DNA of 64,000 nucleotides from Fallopia convolvulus (Eukaryota > Streptophyta > Magnoliopsida > Caryophyllales > Polygonaceae). The notes beneath the pieces were generated by a model. That model made no database searches. It worked only from the letters and a program-made list of their open reading frames with translations, and was not told the DNA's origin. Numbering within the stretch: position 1 is the stretch's first letter; each line of letters opens with the position of its first letter. Both the position numbers and the translations under genes were made by a program. The stretch spans positions 16,994,576-17,058,575 of the forward strand of contig OZ024722.1 of NCBI GenBank assembly GCA_964016875.1, in the 5' to 3' direction. Below, piece after piece: positions 11,512-22,017 of this stretch.

Positions 11512-11832
11512 TAGGGCTGAGCACGGTTCGGTTCAAACCGAAATTTTAAGCCGAACCGACCGAACTGAACCGAAACCGATATAATTCGGTTTTCGGTTTA
11601 GGAATTTTCCAAATTTCGGTTTCGGTTCGGTTTGGTTTGGGTTCGGTTTTTGGTTAAATTTCGGTTCGGTTCAAATTTTCCAAAGAATAACCTTCTATTT
11701 ATGTAAAACCGACAAAAACCGAAACCGAACCGAACCAATTCGGTTCGGTTTTCGGTTCACATAAAATGGAATTTCGGTTTTCGGTTCGGTTTTTGTCGAT
11801 TCGGTTCGATTTTGAACCGATGGTCATCCCTA
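11512..11832. mobile_element. hAT-type MITE rich in CGGTT motifs
   Basis: TIRs are TAGGGCTGAGC (left) and TAGGGATGACC (right, reverse complement). They are flanked by a perfect 8-bp duplication CAATAAGC (11504-11511 and 11833-11840), the hAT hallmark. The interior is almost wholly TTCGGTTTTCGGTTCGG and its complement, so the element can fold on itself. It is inserted at the stop codon of the F-box/FBD gene remnant. Confidence 0.92.
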
Positions 11833-11898
11833 CAATAAGCCATCACAAGCTTGGCATTTGGAGAGACCCGATTGATCCCTTGTAATTCAATAATCAAG
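11833..11898 (-). pseudogene. F-box/FBD gene, C-terminal piece
   Basis: Read on the minus strand after the LINE target duplication, the frame is LIIELQGINRVSPNAKLVMA, then a Tyr codon. It runs into TGA once the hAT MITE is ignored. Its frame is continuous with the piece at 17094-17343 across the LINE. The pattern 'short hydrophobic strand, R.SP.AK, end' fits the C-terminus of plant FBD domains. Function cannot be retained because the coding sequence is split three times. Confidence 0.6.
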
Positions 11899-11955
11899 TT
11901 TTTTTTTGAAAGGGGTTAATTCATTCATTTAAGTAAATAATTACAAAAGTTTAAT

Positions 11956-14900
11956 CTAGGCGAACCTAGATATTACAAGGAATTCTAGGCTTATCCTAGC
12001 AAATCCTTTTCTAGTTTCTCTATTACAGTTCCTCCATCTTGCCCTAACATTGTTTCTAATGTGATTTATCACAATTCTAGTGCACTCCTCTACTTCACAA
12101 CTCTCATGTTGGAAGATCTTTCTATTCCTTACAATCCAAACATAGTACATCACAACACTATGACAAGCAACCCACAAGTTAAATATGAAGCCTCTTCTTC
12201 TGGTTATGTTATTTAAAGCTCCTATCCAACCTTCAATAGAGTAATGCCTTCGCCCTATTTTTGCCCATGCCAGCACCTTGTTAAGCACTTCTTTGGAAAA
12301 CCAGCACTTGAACCATATGTGATCCCAAGTCTCTTGGATGTTGTCATTGCACAGTTCACATCTATCCTCCTGTAAAACACCCATGTCTTTCAGTCTGTCC
12401 TTGGTGAACACTCCTCTTTTGATTATCATCCACGAAGTGAAAGATACTCTTGGGGTATTAATGCTTCCCCAGATCCACTTACACCACTCTTCTGTCATCC
12501 CTCTACTTCTTATATTATCATAGACAGTTCTCCAGTCATATCTGCCTCTTCTAGTCAAAATGATCACAGGATTGCCTCCACCTTCTAAGGATTCCTTGAT
12601 CTCATCTCTAATTTTTAGCAAGGCTTTCCATATAGCACTCGAGGTAGACTTGCATTCTGTCTCCCAAAAAGACTCTCCTCTTAGGTTAACAACATTTGCC
12701 CAGGCTTTCCATATAGAATCAGAATTTGTCAGAATATCATCTATCAACTCTAAGAAGCTTGCCTTGTTCCAAGATAGGATCTCCTTAAACCCCACACCTC
12801 CCTCGTCTTTAGGTCTACACAAATTCTTCCAAGCAATTGGTGCTTTTCTTCCTTCTGCGCTTCCGGACCATAGAAAGTTTCTGAGCAGTTTCACAATCTG
12901 TTTGACAACACATTTAGGCAATACGAAGATTTTGCACCAATAGTGAAGTATTCCATACAAGATTGCTCTAACAATCTCATGTCTGCCTGCATAGGACAAC
13001 TTCCTAGCAGCCCAAGCATTCACCTTGGTTGAGATTTTTGCAATAAGGGGCATGTAATCACTTTTTCCTGCTCGTGCACTACAGAGAGGGACCCCTAAGT
13101 AAGTTACTGGCAACTCACCCAATTCCATGTTCATCAGATTAGCCAAATCATTTGCAGTCTGCTCATCTAGCCCAACACAGAACATTTTAGACTTGCCAAA
13201 ATTAATGTTAAGCCCAGACATCCTACAAAACCTATCTAGAACATACTTCATGGCTTGAATGGAACTTTGATCTCCATGTGCAAACAAGAAAAGGTCATCT
13301 GCAAAACACACATTGGTAACTCCCACTCTAGCACAGTTTGGATGATATTTGAACTGCCCTAATCTGCTCATTCTTTTCATCATTCTGCTTAGATACTCCA
13401 TGACTATCACAAACAAGTAGGGTGAGAGAGGATCTCCTTGTCGAATGCCTCTTTCTCCTTTAAAGTACCCACACAACTATCCACCAAAGTTGACTGAATA
13501 AGAGCTACTAGTGACTCCTTCTCTTATCCAGTTTATCATAGCTGGATGAAGTCCAAATCCCTCCAACATTTGAAAGAGGAATGACCAGTTCACCACATCA
13601 TAAGCTTTCTTCAAATCGATTTTGGTTGCAAATCTAGGGCTAATGTACTTCCTAGAGTAACTCTTGATTATCTCCTGACAGACTGCAATGTTGTGTTTTA
13701 TACTTCTACCCTTGATAAAGGCTCCTTGACATCTGTCAATGATAGTGGGTAAAATCATTTGGAGCCTCTTGACAATGAGCTTGGATATCGCTTTGCTGAT
13801 TATTGGGCAACAAGAAATAGGCATGTAATCATGAATGGTGACCGGATTGTCTTTCTTTGGAACCAGAGCAAGTACAGTATTTCCCACTTCTTTTAGCAGT
13901 CTTCCTGAAGCAAAGAAGTCTAACACATCATCAATGACGTCTTCCCCCACCACTGACCATGCTTTTTGGAAAAATTTAGAGCTAAAACCATTTGGCCCAG
14001 GGGATTTGTTCACTCCTATTTCCCAAAATATCTGTTTAACCTCTTCTCTTCCAAATGGAGCCACCATGCTTTGCCTCTCACTCTCACTAATAATTGGTCC
14101 CACTTCAAAGATGGAGAGATCACATGGGTCATAACTTTCTGGCCTGCCTAACACCTTCTTGAAGTGTTCCACAATCACCTCTTTTGCTTCTGTAACCAAT
14201 CTGCCTTGTCCATCTTGGATGGAATTTATGGAGTTTTTTGCCTTCCTCAACTTGATAGAGTTGTAAAAATAGCTACTACATTGGTCTTGGAACTTCAACC
14301 AGTGTAGCTTAGCTCTTTGTTGTAAATCTGTGTTCCTGTTTCTGATTGTAGTTTTCAACTCTTCTAATACTGTTTTCTCCAAGCTTAGTAAGCTGGCTTC
14401 TATTGGCTTAGCTTGTATTTCACTCTAAATCATGTGAAGTTTTCCATGTAAGTCTTTGATTCTCATGATCTCAGCATCGGCACTTCCTGAATTCAGTCTT
14501 TTTAGAGGTCTCTTGAGTGCTCTTAGTTTTGAAACTAAAGTAAACATTTTCACTCCTTGCACTGCTCTACTACTCCAAACATCTTGCACGGTTGATATGA
14601 ATTATGGATGGTCACACCAAACATTGTTGAATTTGAAAGCAACTTTGTTGGAGGTGTTTAACCCACTACTACTCAACAAGGCAGGTGAGTGATCTGAACA
14701 ATCTGGCAGGCCAAACCTAACTGAGTAGGAAGGGAAGTCATCAATCCACTGTTGATTAGCTACAACTCTATCTAGCTTACACATTATTTGGTGCCATCAG
14801 TATGCTTATTGGACCATGTGAAGAAAGCTCCTGAATAATTACGATCCAACAATCCATTTATGTCTAGACAATTGCAAAGGTCTTTATTGATTTGAAAAGG

Positions 14901-15386
14901 AGTGCCCATTTCCACAAATTTCTCTCTATGCTCCTTTACTGCATTAAAATCGCCCATCAGAACCCAGGATTCTTGCTTACTGTTGACATCAGCTGCAATC
15001 TGGTCTACTATACTCCACAACTGAGCTCTTTCTTGGACAAGGTTGGAGGCATAGATGAAAGACACTAGAATTGATTTATGTGCTTTTGGAGACAAGATGG
15101 AGCAATGTATCATTTGTGACTCTTCTATCAAAAAATTCGCTGTAGTCACTGCTTTTGGATTCCAAAAGATCCAAATTCGCCCATTAGAACCTAGACATTT
15201 TGTACTGCTTAACCACCCCTTCAATAAGTAACTAGAAATAGCATTAACATTACTTTCTCTAACTCTAGTTTCCATAATAGCTAGAATATCCACTCTATAG
15301 TTATTAACAAAAGTATGAACAAAATGACATTTAGAGACCTCATTAATGCCTCTAATGTTCCAACTAGCAATATTAAGCTTACTCAT
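11956..15386 (-). pseudogene. LINE ORF2: endonuclease, reverse transcriptase, zf-RVT
   Basis: The likely start is ATG at 15386 (MSKLNIASWNIRGIN), overlapping the ORF1 end by 8 nt. An APE-type endonuclease follows: NIASWNIRG, METRV, MGDFNAV, and SDHSP at about 14690. The reverse transcriptase has SPGPNGFSSKFFQ, KIDLKKAYD, GERGIRQGDPLSPYLF and the active-site box CFADDLFLF. The C-terminus has a zf-RVT zinc region CELC...HIWFKC. Damage: a stop/frameshift at 14784-14786, stops near 14602 and 14427, and a TAG at 13477-13479. Apart from these the frame is open to the TAA near 11956. The protein would nick DNA and copy the LINE RNA at the target; here it is dead. Confidence 0.92.
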
Positions 15387-17004
15387 TAGGCACGATATCA
15401 TCCAAATCCACTTCCCACCCTTTGTCTCCACTTCCTTCTTCATCTCCCTTTCTAAGGATTTTGTACCTGGAACCTGAGTTTACTTGGACTGCTGCATTCT
15501 CGTTGTCCTTAGTTCTGCTAGGAGAAGCCCCCTTTTTTCCCTTCCCAACTGTAATCCATTCAACCTCAACATCTTCTGAACTTGCGTGAGTACTAGAACT
15601 TGAAGTATTTGCTTTGTCCCCATCTGTTTCCATTTGGCCATTCTCAATAACTAGATTCGCTTCTTCTCTCTTATCACTATCTGCCTCTTTTTCCTTCGTA
15701 GATGCTGAGTTGCATACTTGTGAATTCATTTTTTCTCGTGTCTCAGCTGCATTTTCAGTTTTCCTAGAGTTAGCCAACTTCTCATGATTGCTTGTTTGTC
15801 CTTTCTGCACCCAAACTGATCTGTGCAATGGCCTCCATCTATGTTTAGGAATGAATCACCTATTTCGTTCAAAGTCTGGCTTCTTATTGCATTCTCCATC
15901 AGCGTGCCCAAATACTTTACAGCTCTCACATCTACTTGGCATCCACTCATACTTGACTGGTTGATTTATAACTTCTCCATCCTTACCATGGAAAATTAGC
16001 TCATTTTTCAAGGACTTTGCTGCTGAAACCTCAACCAATATGCGAGCAAAAGAATACCTCTCCTCATTCTCTGTGACTTAATCCACAAAAATAGTAATGC
16101 CCAAAGCACTACCTATCTTTTCATAGAATGTTTCATCCCAAAAGCGCACATCTAGGTTTGGTAGGTTAGTCCAGACTTGTGTTGTCTTGAAACAAGACGG
16201 ATCCAATTTGACCCCTTCACTCCACCTCCTTAAAACTAATGGCTTGATGCCCCCAACCAACCATGGACCCTGGTGCATCACCCACTCCAGGTCCTTCTCC
16301 TCTTCAAATTTGAATACAAAAACTCCCGAATCTGTGAGAACTATCTTTGGAGTTTTGATTCCGCTCCATCTTGAGTTAACAAAACCCTGTATCACTGAAA
16401 AGGTGATTCTTGCTCCTACCACCATACCTAGCAAGCTAAGCCTCCACTTGTTCGTTGTTTTCTCCACATCCTTCTTTGTAAATATGATAACACCATCCTC
16501 GAACCTTGGGACAAATGATAATCTCTTGCCATTTACATTTGCCCTATTACTTGCAAGCGCGTCTCTGAATGACATCTTGCTTTTGGAATCCACAAAGACC
16601 TCAGATTGCTCCTTTTCTCAATTCTGAGTTTGCATTTCCACTCCTCTGGTCACAAGCTGTTGAGCTTCCCCTTTGCCCTGCATTGGTTCTTTAGAAACAC
16701 CCTTATCTTGCTTTGAGGCTCCCATTTCAGTTTCTAGATTAACCAAAGCCTCTTTTCCTTTGGTCTGGATCACTAGAGCCTTCTCCACTCCTTCCGTATT
16801 AGCCTCCTGCTCCAGAATCGCGTCAAACTTAGCTCCATTTGAGGCTCCTTGTTTGAGAATACGCTTATTAACGGTTTTTATTGTCTCAGCTGAGACTGCA
16901 ACCGACGACGTTGGCTGTGACGACGACGATGGAGACGTCACCGGCGAGGACAACTTGAGACTTTTGGTGGGTCTTCTTCTACCCGTTGAATTGTTCTTTA
17001 CCAT
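15379..17004 (-). pseudogene. LINE ORF1: DUF4283-like gag with CCHC zinc knuckle
   Basis: A single reading frame of 541 codons starts at ATG 17004 and is interrupted only by three stops (16618-16620 TGA, 16078-16080 TAA, 15856-15858 TGA). The N-terminus is Ser/Thr/Lys-rich. At 16560-16090 is a DUF4283-type RNA-binding domain (MSFRDALASN, EKDLEWVMHQGPW, VWTNLPNLDVRFW). At about 15925 comes the zinc knuckle CESCKVFGHADGEC, followed by an acidic tail ending DLDDIVPNE. The family is the RNA-binding ORF1 of plant L1 elements. Two TGA and one TAA with no frameshift fits decay by cytosine deamination. Confidence 0.88.
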
Positions 17005-17093
17005 GGCCTAACGACCTGCGTCGGCGCCGCTTAGCAGCAGCAGTACCCTAGTTTCTGTCGGCAGTCGCTTGTTCGCTATACTACTTGGCAAGC

Positions 17094-17343
17094 TTCAATA
17101 CTCAAGTTTTGTTTCTTCTCATAAGGTGTACCAAACCTCATTGTCTCGAGCACATGTGAACGTTCAAGCAAAAAACTCATCAATGCCATCCGATGAGGAA
17201 GACTAGAAACCCATGTCAATTTGACAACGCTCAACTTCTCAAGTTTTAAATCGGGTGTGCATCCCAAATCACTGAAAGATACGAGTGGAGCTTCCGATGC
17301 ATCATAGTCGTCACTGCTAGCGCAATCTTGCACAAAAGTATTT
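17094..17343 (-). pseudogene. F-box/FBD-type gene, middle exon piece
   Basis: The frame contains PLVSFSDLG, KLSVVKLTWVSSLP and MALMSFLLERSHVLETM. This is the layout of the LRR-to-FBD junction of plant F-box/RNI-like proteins (..VK.. F....E..FLL..SPVLE.M). The 5' edge at about 17336-17343 looks like a 3' splice site (TTTTGTGCAAG before the coding part). The 3' edge is cut by the LINE, and coding resumes at 11898. These proteins are substrate receptors of SCF ubiquitin ligases; this copy is broken. Confidence 0.65.
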
Positions 17344-17984
17344 CAATAAATAATGAAAATAATTCAAGCGAAATTAAGATTTTAATAATTTTAATCTAAA
17401 ATTAGGGCAAGATCTCAACAAATAATGAAAATAATTTATAAATATATTCAATTAAAATATGGAGTATGATCTTAAAGTTTTTTTTATAAATTACATAATT
17501 TTATCACGATATCATATACAAATATTTTAACATTTATATCAATATTAAAATATTATATAATCTTTAGTAAAATTATCTGGGAATATCACTGGAATTCAAC
17601 TAGTTACCTCATGACGATATTTGTACAAACTCATAGCTTCTGTAACGAGATTATGACCCCCTCCGAAATAATATTTTATCACCCTAGCAAACAGAGCTTA
17701 TAAATCCGACAATCCTTAGAATTTGTTCATAAATCAATCCTGGGAAAAAAATTGTTGTTAGACACATACCAAAATTAAAACATAAAACTGAAAAATATCT
17801 GTGGGTCGCCCGTGTTGCAACTAGGAAAAGAAAATCAGAATATTCTTAAAGGTTTTTGTTCTAAATTGAAAAACAAACCCTTAATTAGTAAAATATCAGA
17901 ATAGTAGAACACATACAATATGGGAGACTTGAAAAGTGGGAAATGCGTATATAACTAAATTATTAACAAATTAGTATAACAAAT
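17344..17984 (-). other. Intron of the F-box gene; 460-bp block shared with 41583-42045
   Basis: AT-rich non-coding DNA directly upstream (minus strand) of the F-box exon piece. From about 17510 to 17975 it matches 41583-42045 in the same orientation at roughly 88-90% identity with small indels. Shared words include TGGAATTCAACTAGTTAC and GTAGAACACATNCAATA. I infer either a duplicated F-box gene intron or a dispersed repeat. No TIRs were found at its ends. Confidence 0.6.
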
Positions 17985-20105
17985 CAAAGCATTCACAAGC
18001 AAGCACAACACCCAACCTACTCAATCATCAACATGATATAACAAATCAACTTCAACAATCTAACCTACTTATCAACATGATAGATCAAATAATCACCAAC
18101 ACTCCACAAATCAGCCACAAACATACAAACCATAGCAACATGCTAAACTCAACTCAAGACTATGAAGCAGCCCTATCATGCAACAAAACATCATGCATCA
18201 AACCACCAACAAACTAACCACTAACAAGTCCATCAAAAACATCATCAAAGAGAGTGAAAGTCTATAAATCTACACCTTATACCTCTAAATGAAAACCTAC
18301 CCTAAACACTCATATACTCCACTTCTTATGTCTCCAACGCTGGTAAAAAATAGTCCTTAAACACTTTATTTTTTCACTCATTTTGCTTAGGCGCCTTTTC
18401 ATGTTTCCATCTAACACTCTCTTTTCATTTTTCAAGATTGGACTCACCACATCACATTACTCTGAATCTATTTTTGCCAAGGCCTAGTGCCTGCCAGATT
18501 ACTTGCTTATCACCTAGACCGCCCTTTCGGGTTTCAGTCTATCCATGGATTTTATTTGCCTTTTACCAATTTTTATGGCTCTTTTTTATTCATTATAGCA
18601 CATCAATAGTAATATAAATCCAACTCCCCCACACTTAGAAGACACATTGTCCTCAATGTAGTAAAGACAAAATAAAATAGAGGGGAAGTAGAGAAAAATA
18701 CCACTACTGATTAGAAGGTGGGGGTGGTGGATACTGTGGATAGTCAGGGTAAGAAGGATACTCGGGCCACATGCCCTGCAAGAACTGGGCTTGCTGTTGA
18801 AAATATTGAGTCTGCGGCAGATGGTACTGATGAATACAAACCATAGAAATGGACATCTCCTCCTGACGCGATGAAAGTCTACTCATCTGTCTTAGCATAT
18901 CGTCCTGCCAGCTCAGACCAGTGGCCTCTCCCGAAGTACTAGGAATACCCATAGCACGAACATCCTCATGCATATCAATGTCGCCATGTACAACATCCTC
19001 TATAGGCTCAGGAGCAGGTGGTGGAACAGACTATGGAGCAACGGAAGTAGAAGAACCAAAAGCTCCAACAAGAACAAACAACAGAAGTAGATCAAAACTA
19101 CGATACTCAGGTTCATATGGTAAATCAACAATGGGCATACGAATCCTAGAAGCACCCGTAGGATGACCAAACAAATAATCATACGAGCTCTGGTCTTAGA
19201 AATCACTCCAGCATTCTTCAACATCTTCTTATCATATGTGTAGCGAGAAGAGAGTCGCTCAGCTGGTGGAGGAAAAGAAATAGCCAGAAACTTAGCAATA
19301 AGAGAGCTCATGTCGCCGACAGTAATCCTACAATTCTTGTCGCACTGACACTTCTTGCAACAGGCAAGAAACAAAGCCTTCCAATCCCGCACTAGAGTGC
19401 ACTGTGGTGTCAGACTCCATACCGCCTCTAAATCAGGATGATTGATCTTGTTCAGCTTAGATTGGCCAAACCAAGCCATCCTAATCACCTTATGAGCCAA
19501 ACGAAGGCTAGGGTGCGACCACTTGTAATTTTTCTCCCCCGCCTTCATATCAAATGGGGCGGAACCAGTGGAATGTGCCCAAAAAGTAAACTGATCCCTA
19601 GCAGCAATCCAATCAAGAGGCGCAGAAGACTGCTTGGTAATACCAAATGCCTCATCCAGACTCGCATAGCTCATAGTATACCTCGAACCACCTAATTGAA
19701 AAGTGATCCTAGCCTCATCATGATCATCCTTTAGAGTAATAATAAACTCTCTAGTCAACTGAGGGTATGTAGCCGCGTTCTTAAAATAGAAGTCTCCCAA
19801 CCCACCATGAGCAAACATTTGCCTAGTACACTCCTCTAGGACCAACTCTCTCATAATCACAGGATCAAAGAATATGTTAGAAACCATCTCTCTTTTCTAC
19901 AAACTTCCTCCGGGCCTCATAAACCTCAGATTGAGCGGATCGAGAAGCCGCACTACGCTTCCTAGTACTCATAATTGATAATAGGAGTGCTCAATCAACT
20001 AAAACGAGACGAAAATCCAGAAAATACCCGGAAATTAGGAGGTAGCGGTCTGCTTCGGATCTTGGCGGCGGGCGCCGCTATGAGACTTGTTCTTGGCGGC
20101 GGTCA
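17985..20105 (-). mobile_element. Athila-like (Ty3/gypsy) retrotransposon fragment
   Basis: Between the two F-box pieces lies a segment whose coding part is an Athila ORF1-like protein. Its 3' side has the typical CCCCCACACTTAGAAGACAC and CATTGTCCTCAATG words (about 18625-18660). No LTR or target duplication is visible, so only a fragment is present. The right junction with F-box coding DNA lies near 20105-20125. Confidence 0.6.
18704..19972 (-). pseudogene. Athila ORF1-like protein, frameshifted
   Basis: The likely start is ATG at 19972 (MSTRKRSAASRSAQSEVYEA), followed by a one-base frameshift near 19888. The main frame has FFDPVIMRELVLEECTRQ, GGLGDFYF, YPQLTREFI, YTMSYASLDEAFGI and a Cys-rich CCKKCQCDKNC. 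This is the domain annotated as 'Arabidopsis retrotransposon ORF-1 protein' (ATHILA family). A second frameshift lies near 19190. The tail at 18973-18704 is Gln/Pro-rich and ends in YPPPPPSNQ. Its biochemical role in Athila elements is not known to me. Clearly a dead copy. Confidence 0.7.
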
Positions 20106-20109
20106 TTAG

Positions 20110-20490
20110 TAGATAGCGACACAGTAAGAAATAAAGGCACCTCAAGAACAATAATCCCTTGAAGTGCAACGGTGGCGGATCCAATTCGCATTTGTTGAGC
20201 TTCAATTTGATCAACTTTTTACAAGAATATATACTAGAAGGCAACTCCTGCACCCCACAATCATCATGATAGTCCATATCTATAATTAACTCCTTGGTAT
20301 CATTGCTAAACAAACAAAGCAGCCACACAACAATATTCCGACATTTTCTTCTAAATGGAACAAATAGTTTGAACTTATCGATGGGTCCTTTATGAAGGAC
20401 AAGAACACCGATGATAAAATTTTCCATACAATCTTCAAATTTGTCTCTTGATTTGTAATGGTAAGAGTCTGACGAGTAAAATTTGTTTGT
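20110..20490 (-). pseudogene. F-box/LRR-type gene, N-terminal LRR piece
   Basis: The frame reads FIIGVLVLHKGPIDKFKL, then a stretch ending in KELIIDM. It continues QELPSSIYSCKKLIKLKL and PPLHFKGLLFLRCLYF. These are hallmark motifs of the region after the F-box in plant F-box/RNI/FBD-like proteins (VLLLHKGPI.KF.L, LPS.IFSC..L..L.L..C...PP..F.GF..L..L). The F-box itself is not seen. The 3' side runs into Athila-like DNA at about 20110. A Mutator element begins 400 bp upstream at 20892. Confidence 0.75.
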
Positions 20491-20891
20491 TAGGTAATGA
20501 GATATTCTGTTAGTAAAATTATAAAATTTACCGATACTCTACGTACATATGTAATTATGGCCCATACACATATGAAGTTTTAAATAAAATACGTACAAAA
20601 ATATTCACTATTACACATTTAGGATTTTACAATTTGAATTTCTATATTGTACTTTTTTTAAATGTTAAATGATAATTTTCTCCAAAACAGTTTCGTTAAT
20701 TAGTTTTATAAGAATGATATTGAAAATAAATTTATGATCTAGAATATGTTAAACAATTTGGGCTCTTCTTTGAAAACAAAACCCCAAAATTGGGTAATCT
20801 TGACTTATAATAAGCCCTCATATCACATAAAGATAATTGTTAAGGAAAATGAACTATATGTAAAATAAATTAATTTCACATATAATAACAA

Positions 20892-20937
20892 GAGTTTAGT
20901 TTCCATAAAACACTCTCTTAACATGAAACGGAAGGAG
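20892..20937 (+). repeat. MULE left terminal inverted repeat
   Basis: 46 bp pairing with 41179-41224 at about 80%. The core CTTAACATGAAACGGAAGG is identical. Weaker similarity continues for a further 30 bp (AGATCA, GATCCAA). Confidence 0.88.
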
Positions 20938-21246
20938 CATTCTGGGCCCTTAGATCAAGGAGATCCAAGGGTTGATGTTCTTTCTCCTTTTATTAAAGGC
21001 AGGGGCAACTATGTCTTTTTGCTCTCATTAATTAATCATTTTTCCTTTTTTTTGTTTTTGGGGGTGAATCGAGTGAACAGATTGCGACCGGACGAATTGA
21101 GGACGGCTAGGGCGAATTGATTGAGGGTGATTTCGGTACGAATTGATGATTGCTCACGTTCCTTCGCGAGTCTCGACGGCGATTGCGAGTCTCGTTCCTT
21201 TGCGAGTCTCAACGGTGATTCGGTGATTGCGATTCTCGTTCCAACC

Positions 21247-21259
21247 ATGGCAGAAAGTG
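21247..21259 (+). other. Possible first coding exon of the MULE transposase
   Basis: ATGGCAGAAAGTG is followed by GTATTTT, a plausible splice donor. The next clear coding exon begins at 22018 after TTATGTTGTAG. This would give a tiny first exon, as in other FAR1-like genes with 5' introns. It is a guess from splice signals only. Confidence 0.3.
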
Positions 21260-21514
21260 GTATTTTATTCCTCTTTTTGTGATTTGGTTAGGTTAATTGA
21301 AATTCTAGGGTTTATAAACTATCTAAGAGTGTGTGAGTAGAAGAGGAATTCACAAATCCAACTCTACGACATTTAATACTAGCAAATTAGTAGAAGAGTG
21401 TGTGATTTGATTGATCTACGCTCGTAGCTACTACTAGATAACTAGAATTGGCCTACGTAGTAGTATCTGCCAATACTAGCAATTGAGAATACTAGCAAAT
21501 GAATTTCTCTTCTC

Positions 21515-21985
21515 GTTGCACTTTTCGGGCTTAATACTGCACTTTTCGGACTTAATAATGCACTTTTTGGACTTTCTAGCGCACTTTTCATACTTAATAA
21601 CACACTTTTCATTTGTGTTTAGAGGGCATATATGCGACCGTATATCTTATTTCATTTGTTATAGAAAACATAGTTTATACCTTTATAATCACCCTCATAA
21701 TACAAAAGCATGACTATGATTTTGGTAGTAAGGGTTATGACATTAGACTTCAAGGTGGATATGGACCAAATGATCATGTCTTTGAAGTAACATATTTTTA
21801 CTGCACTTTTCACAGTTAATAATGCACTTTTTATATTTTGTAGTGCACTTTTTCTACTTAATACCACTTTTTATATCTTTTTGTAAGGCACTTTTCACTG
21901 ATTTAGTTAGCAGTTTAGGTAATGCACTTTTCCTAGTATGTAATGCACTTTATTATACTTGAAATGCACTTTTACTGATTTTCAA
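21515..21985 (+). repeat. TGCACTTTT motif array, 5' intron
   Basis: About 14 copies of TGCACTTT or close variants (CGCACTTTT, ACACTTTT) in two clusters, 21515-21615 and 21795-21975, spaced 20-35 bp in one orientation. They are separated by short TTAATA or TACTTAATA linkers. Between them, 21712-21788 may hold a small exon. Confidence 0.85.
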
Positions 21986-22017
21986 CTAACACCTTTATAT
22001 TTCCCTTTTATGTTGTA

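Larger units (their letters stand above)
11899..17093 (-). mobile_element. Near full-length L1-type LINE (5.2 kb)
   Basis: On the minus strand the element starts at about 17093 with a short 5' UTR. It encodes ORF1 and ORF2 and ends in a poly(A) tail, seen as nine T at 11899-11907. Flanks carry a 13-bp target duplication TTCAATAMTCAAG with one mismatch (11886-11898 and 17094-17106). It landed in the coding exon of an F-box/FBD gene. Premature stops in both ORFs make it inactive, but the structure is otherwise complete, so it is fairly young. Confidence 0.92.

Noticed and set aside
11821..11832. F-box reading frame extended into the hAT MITE
   Set aside because: The TIR and 8-bp duplication show the native frame ends at the TGA formed across the target site.
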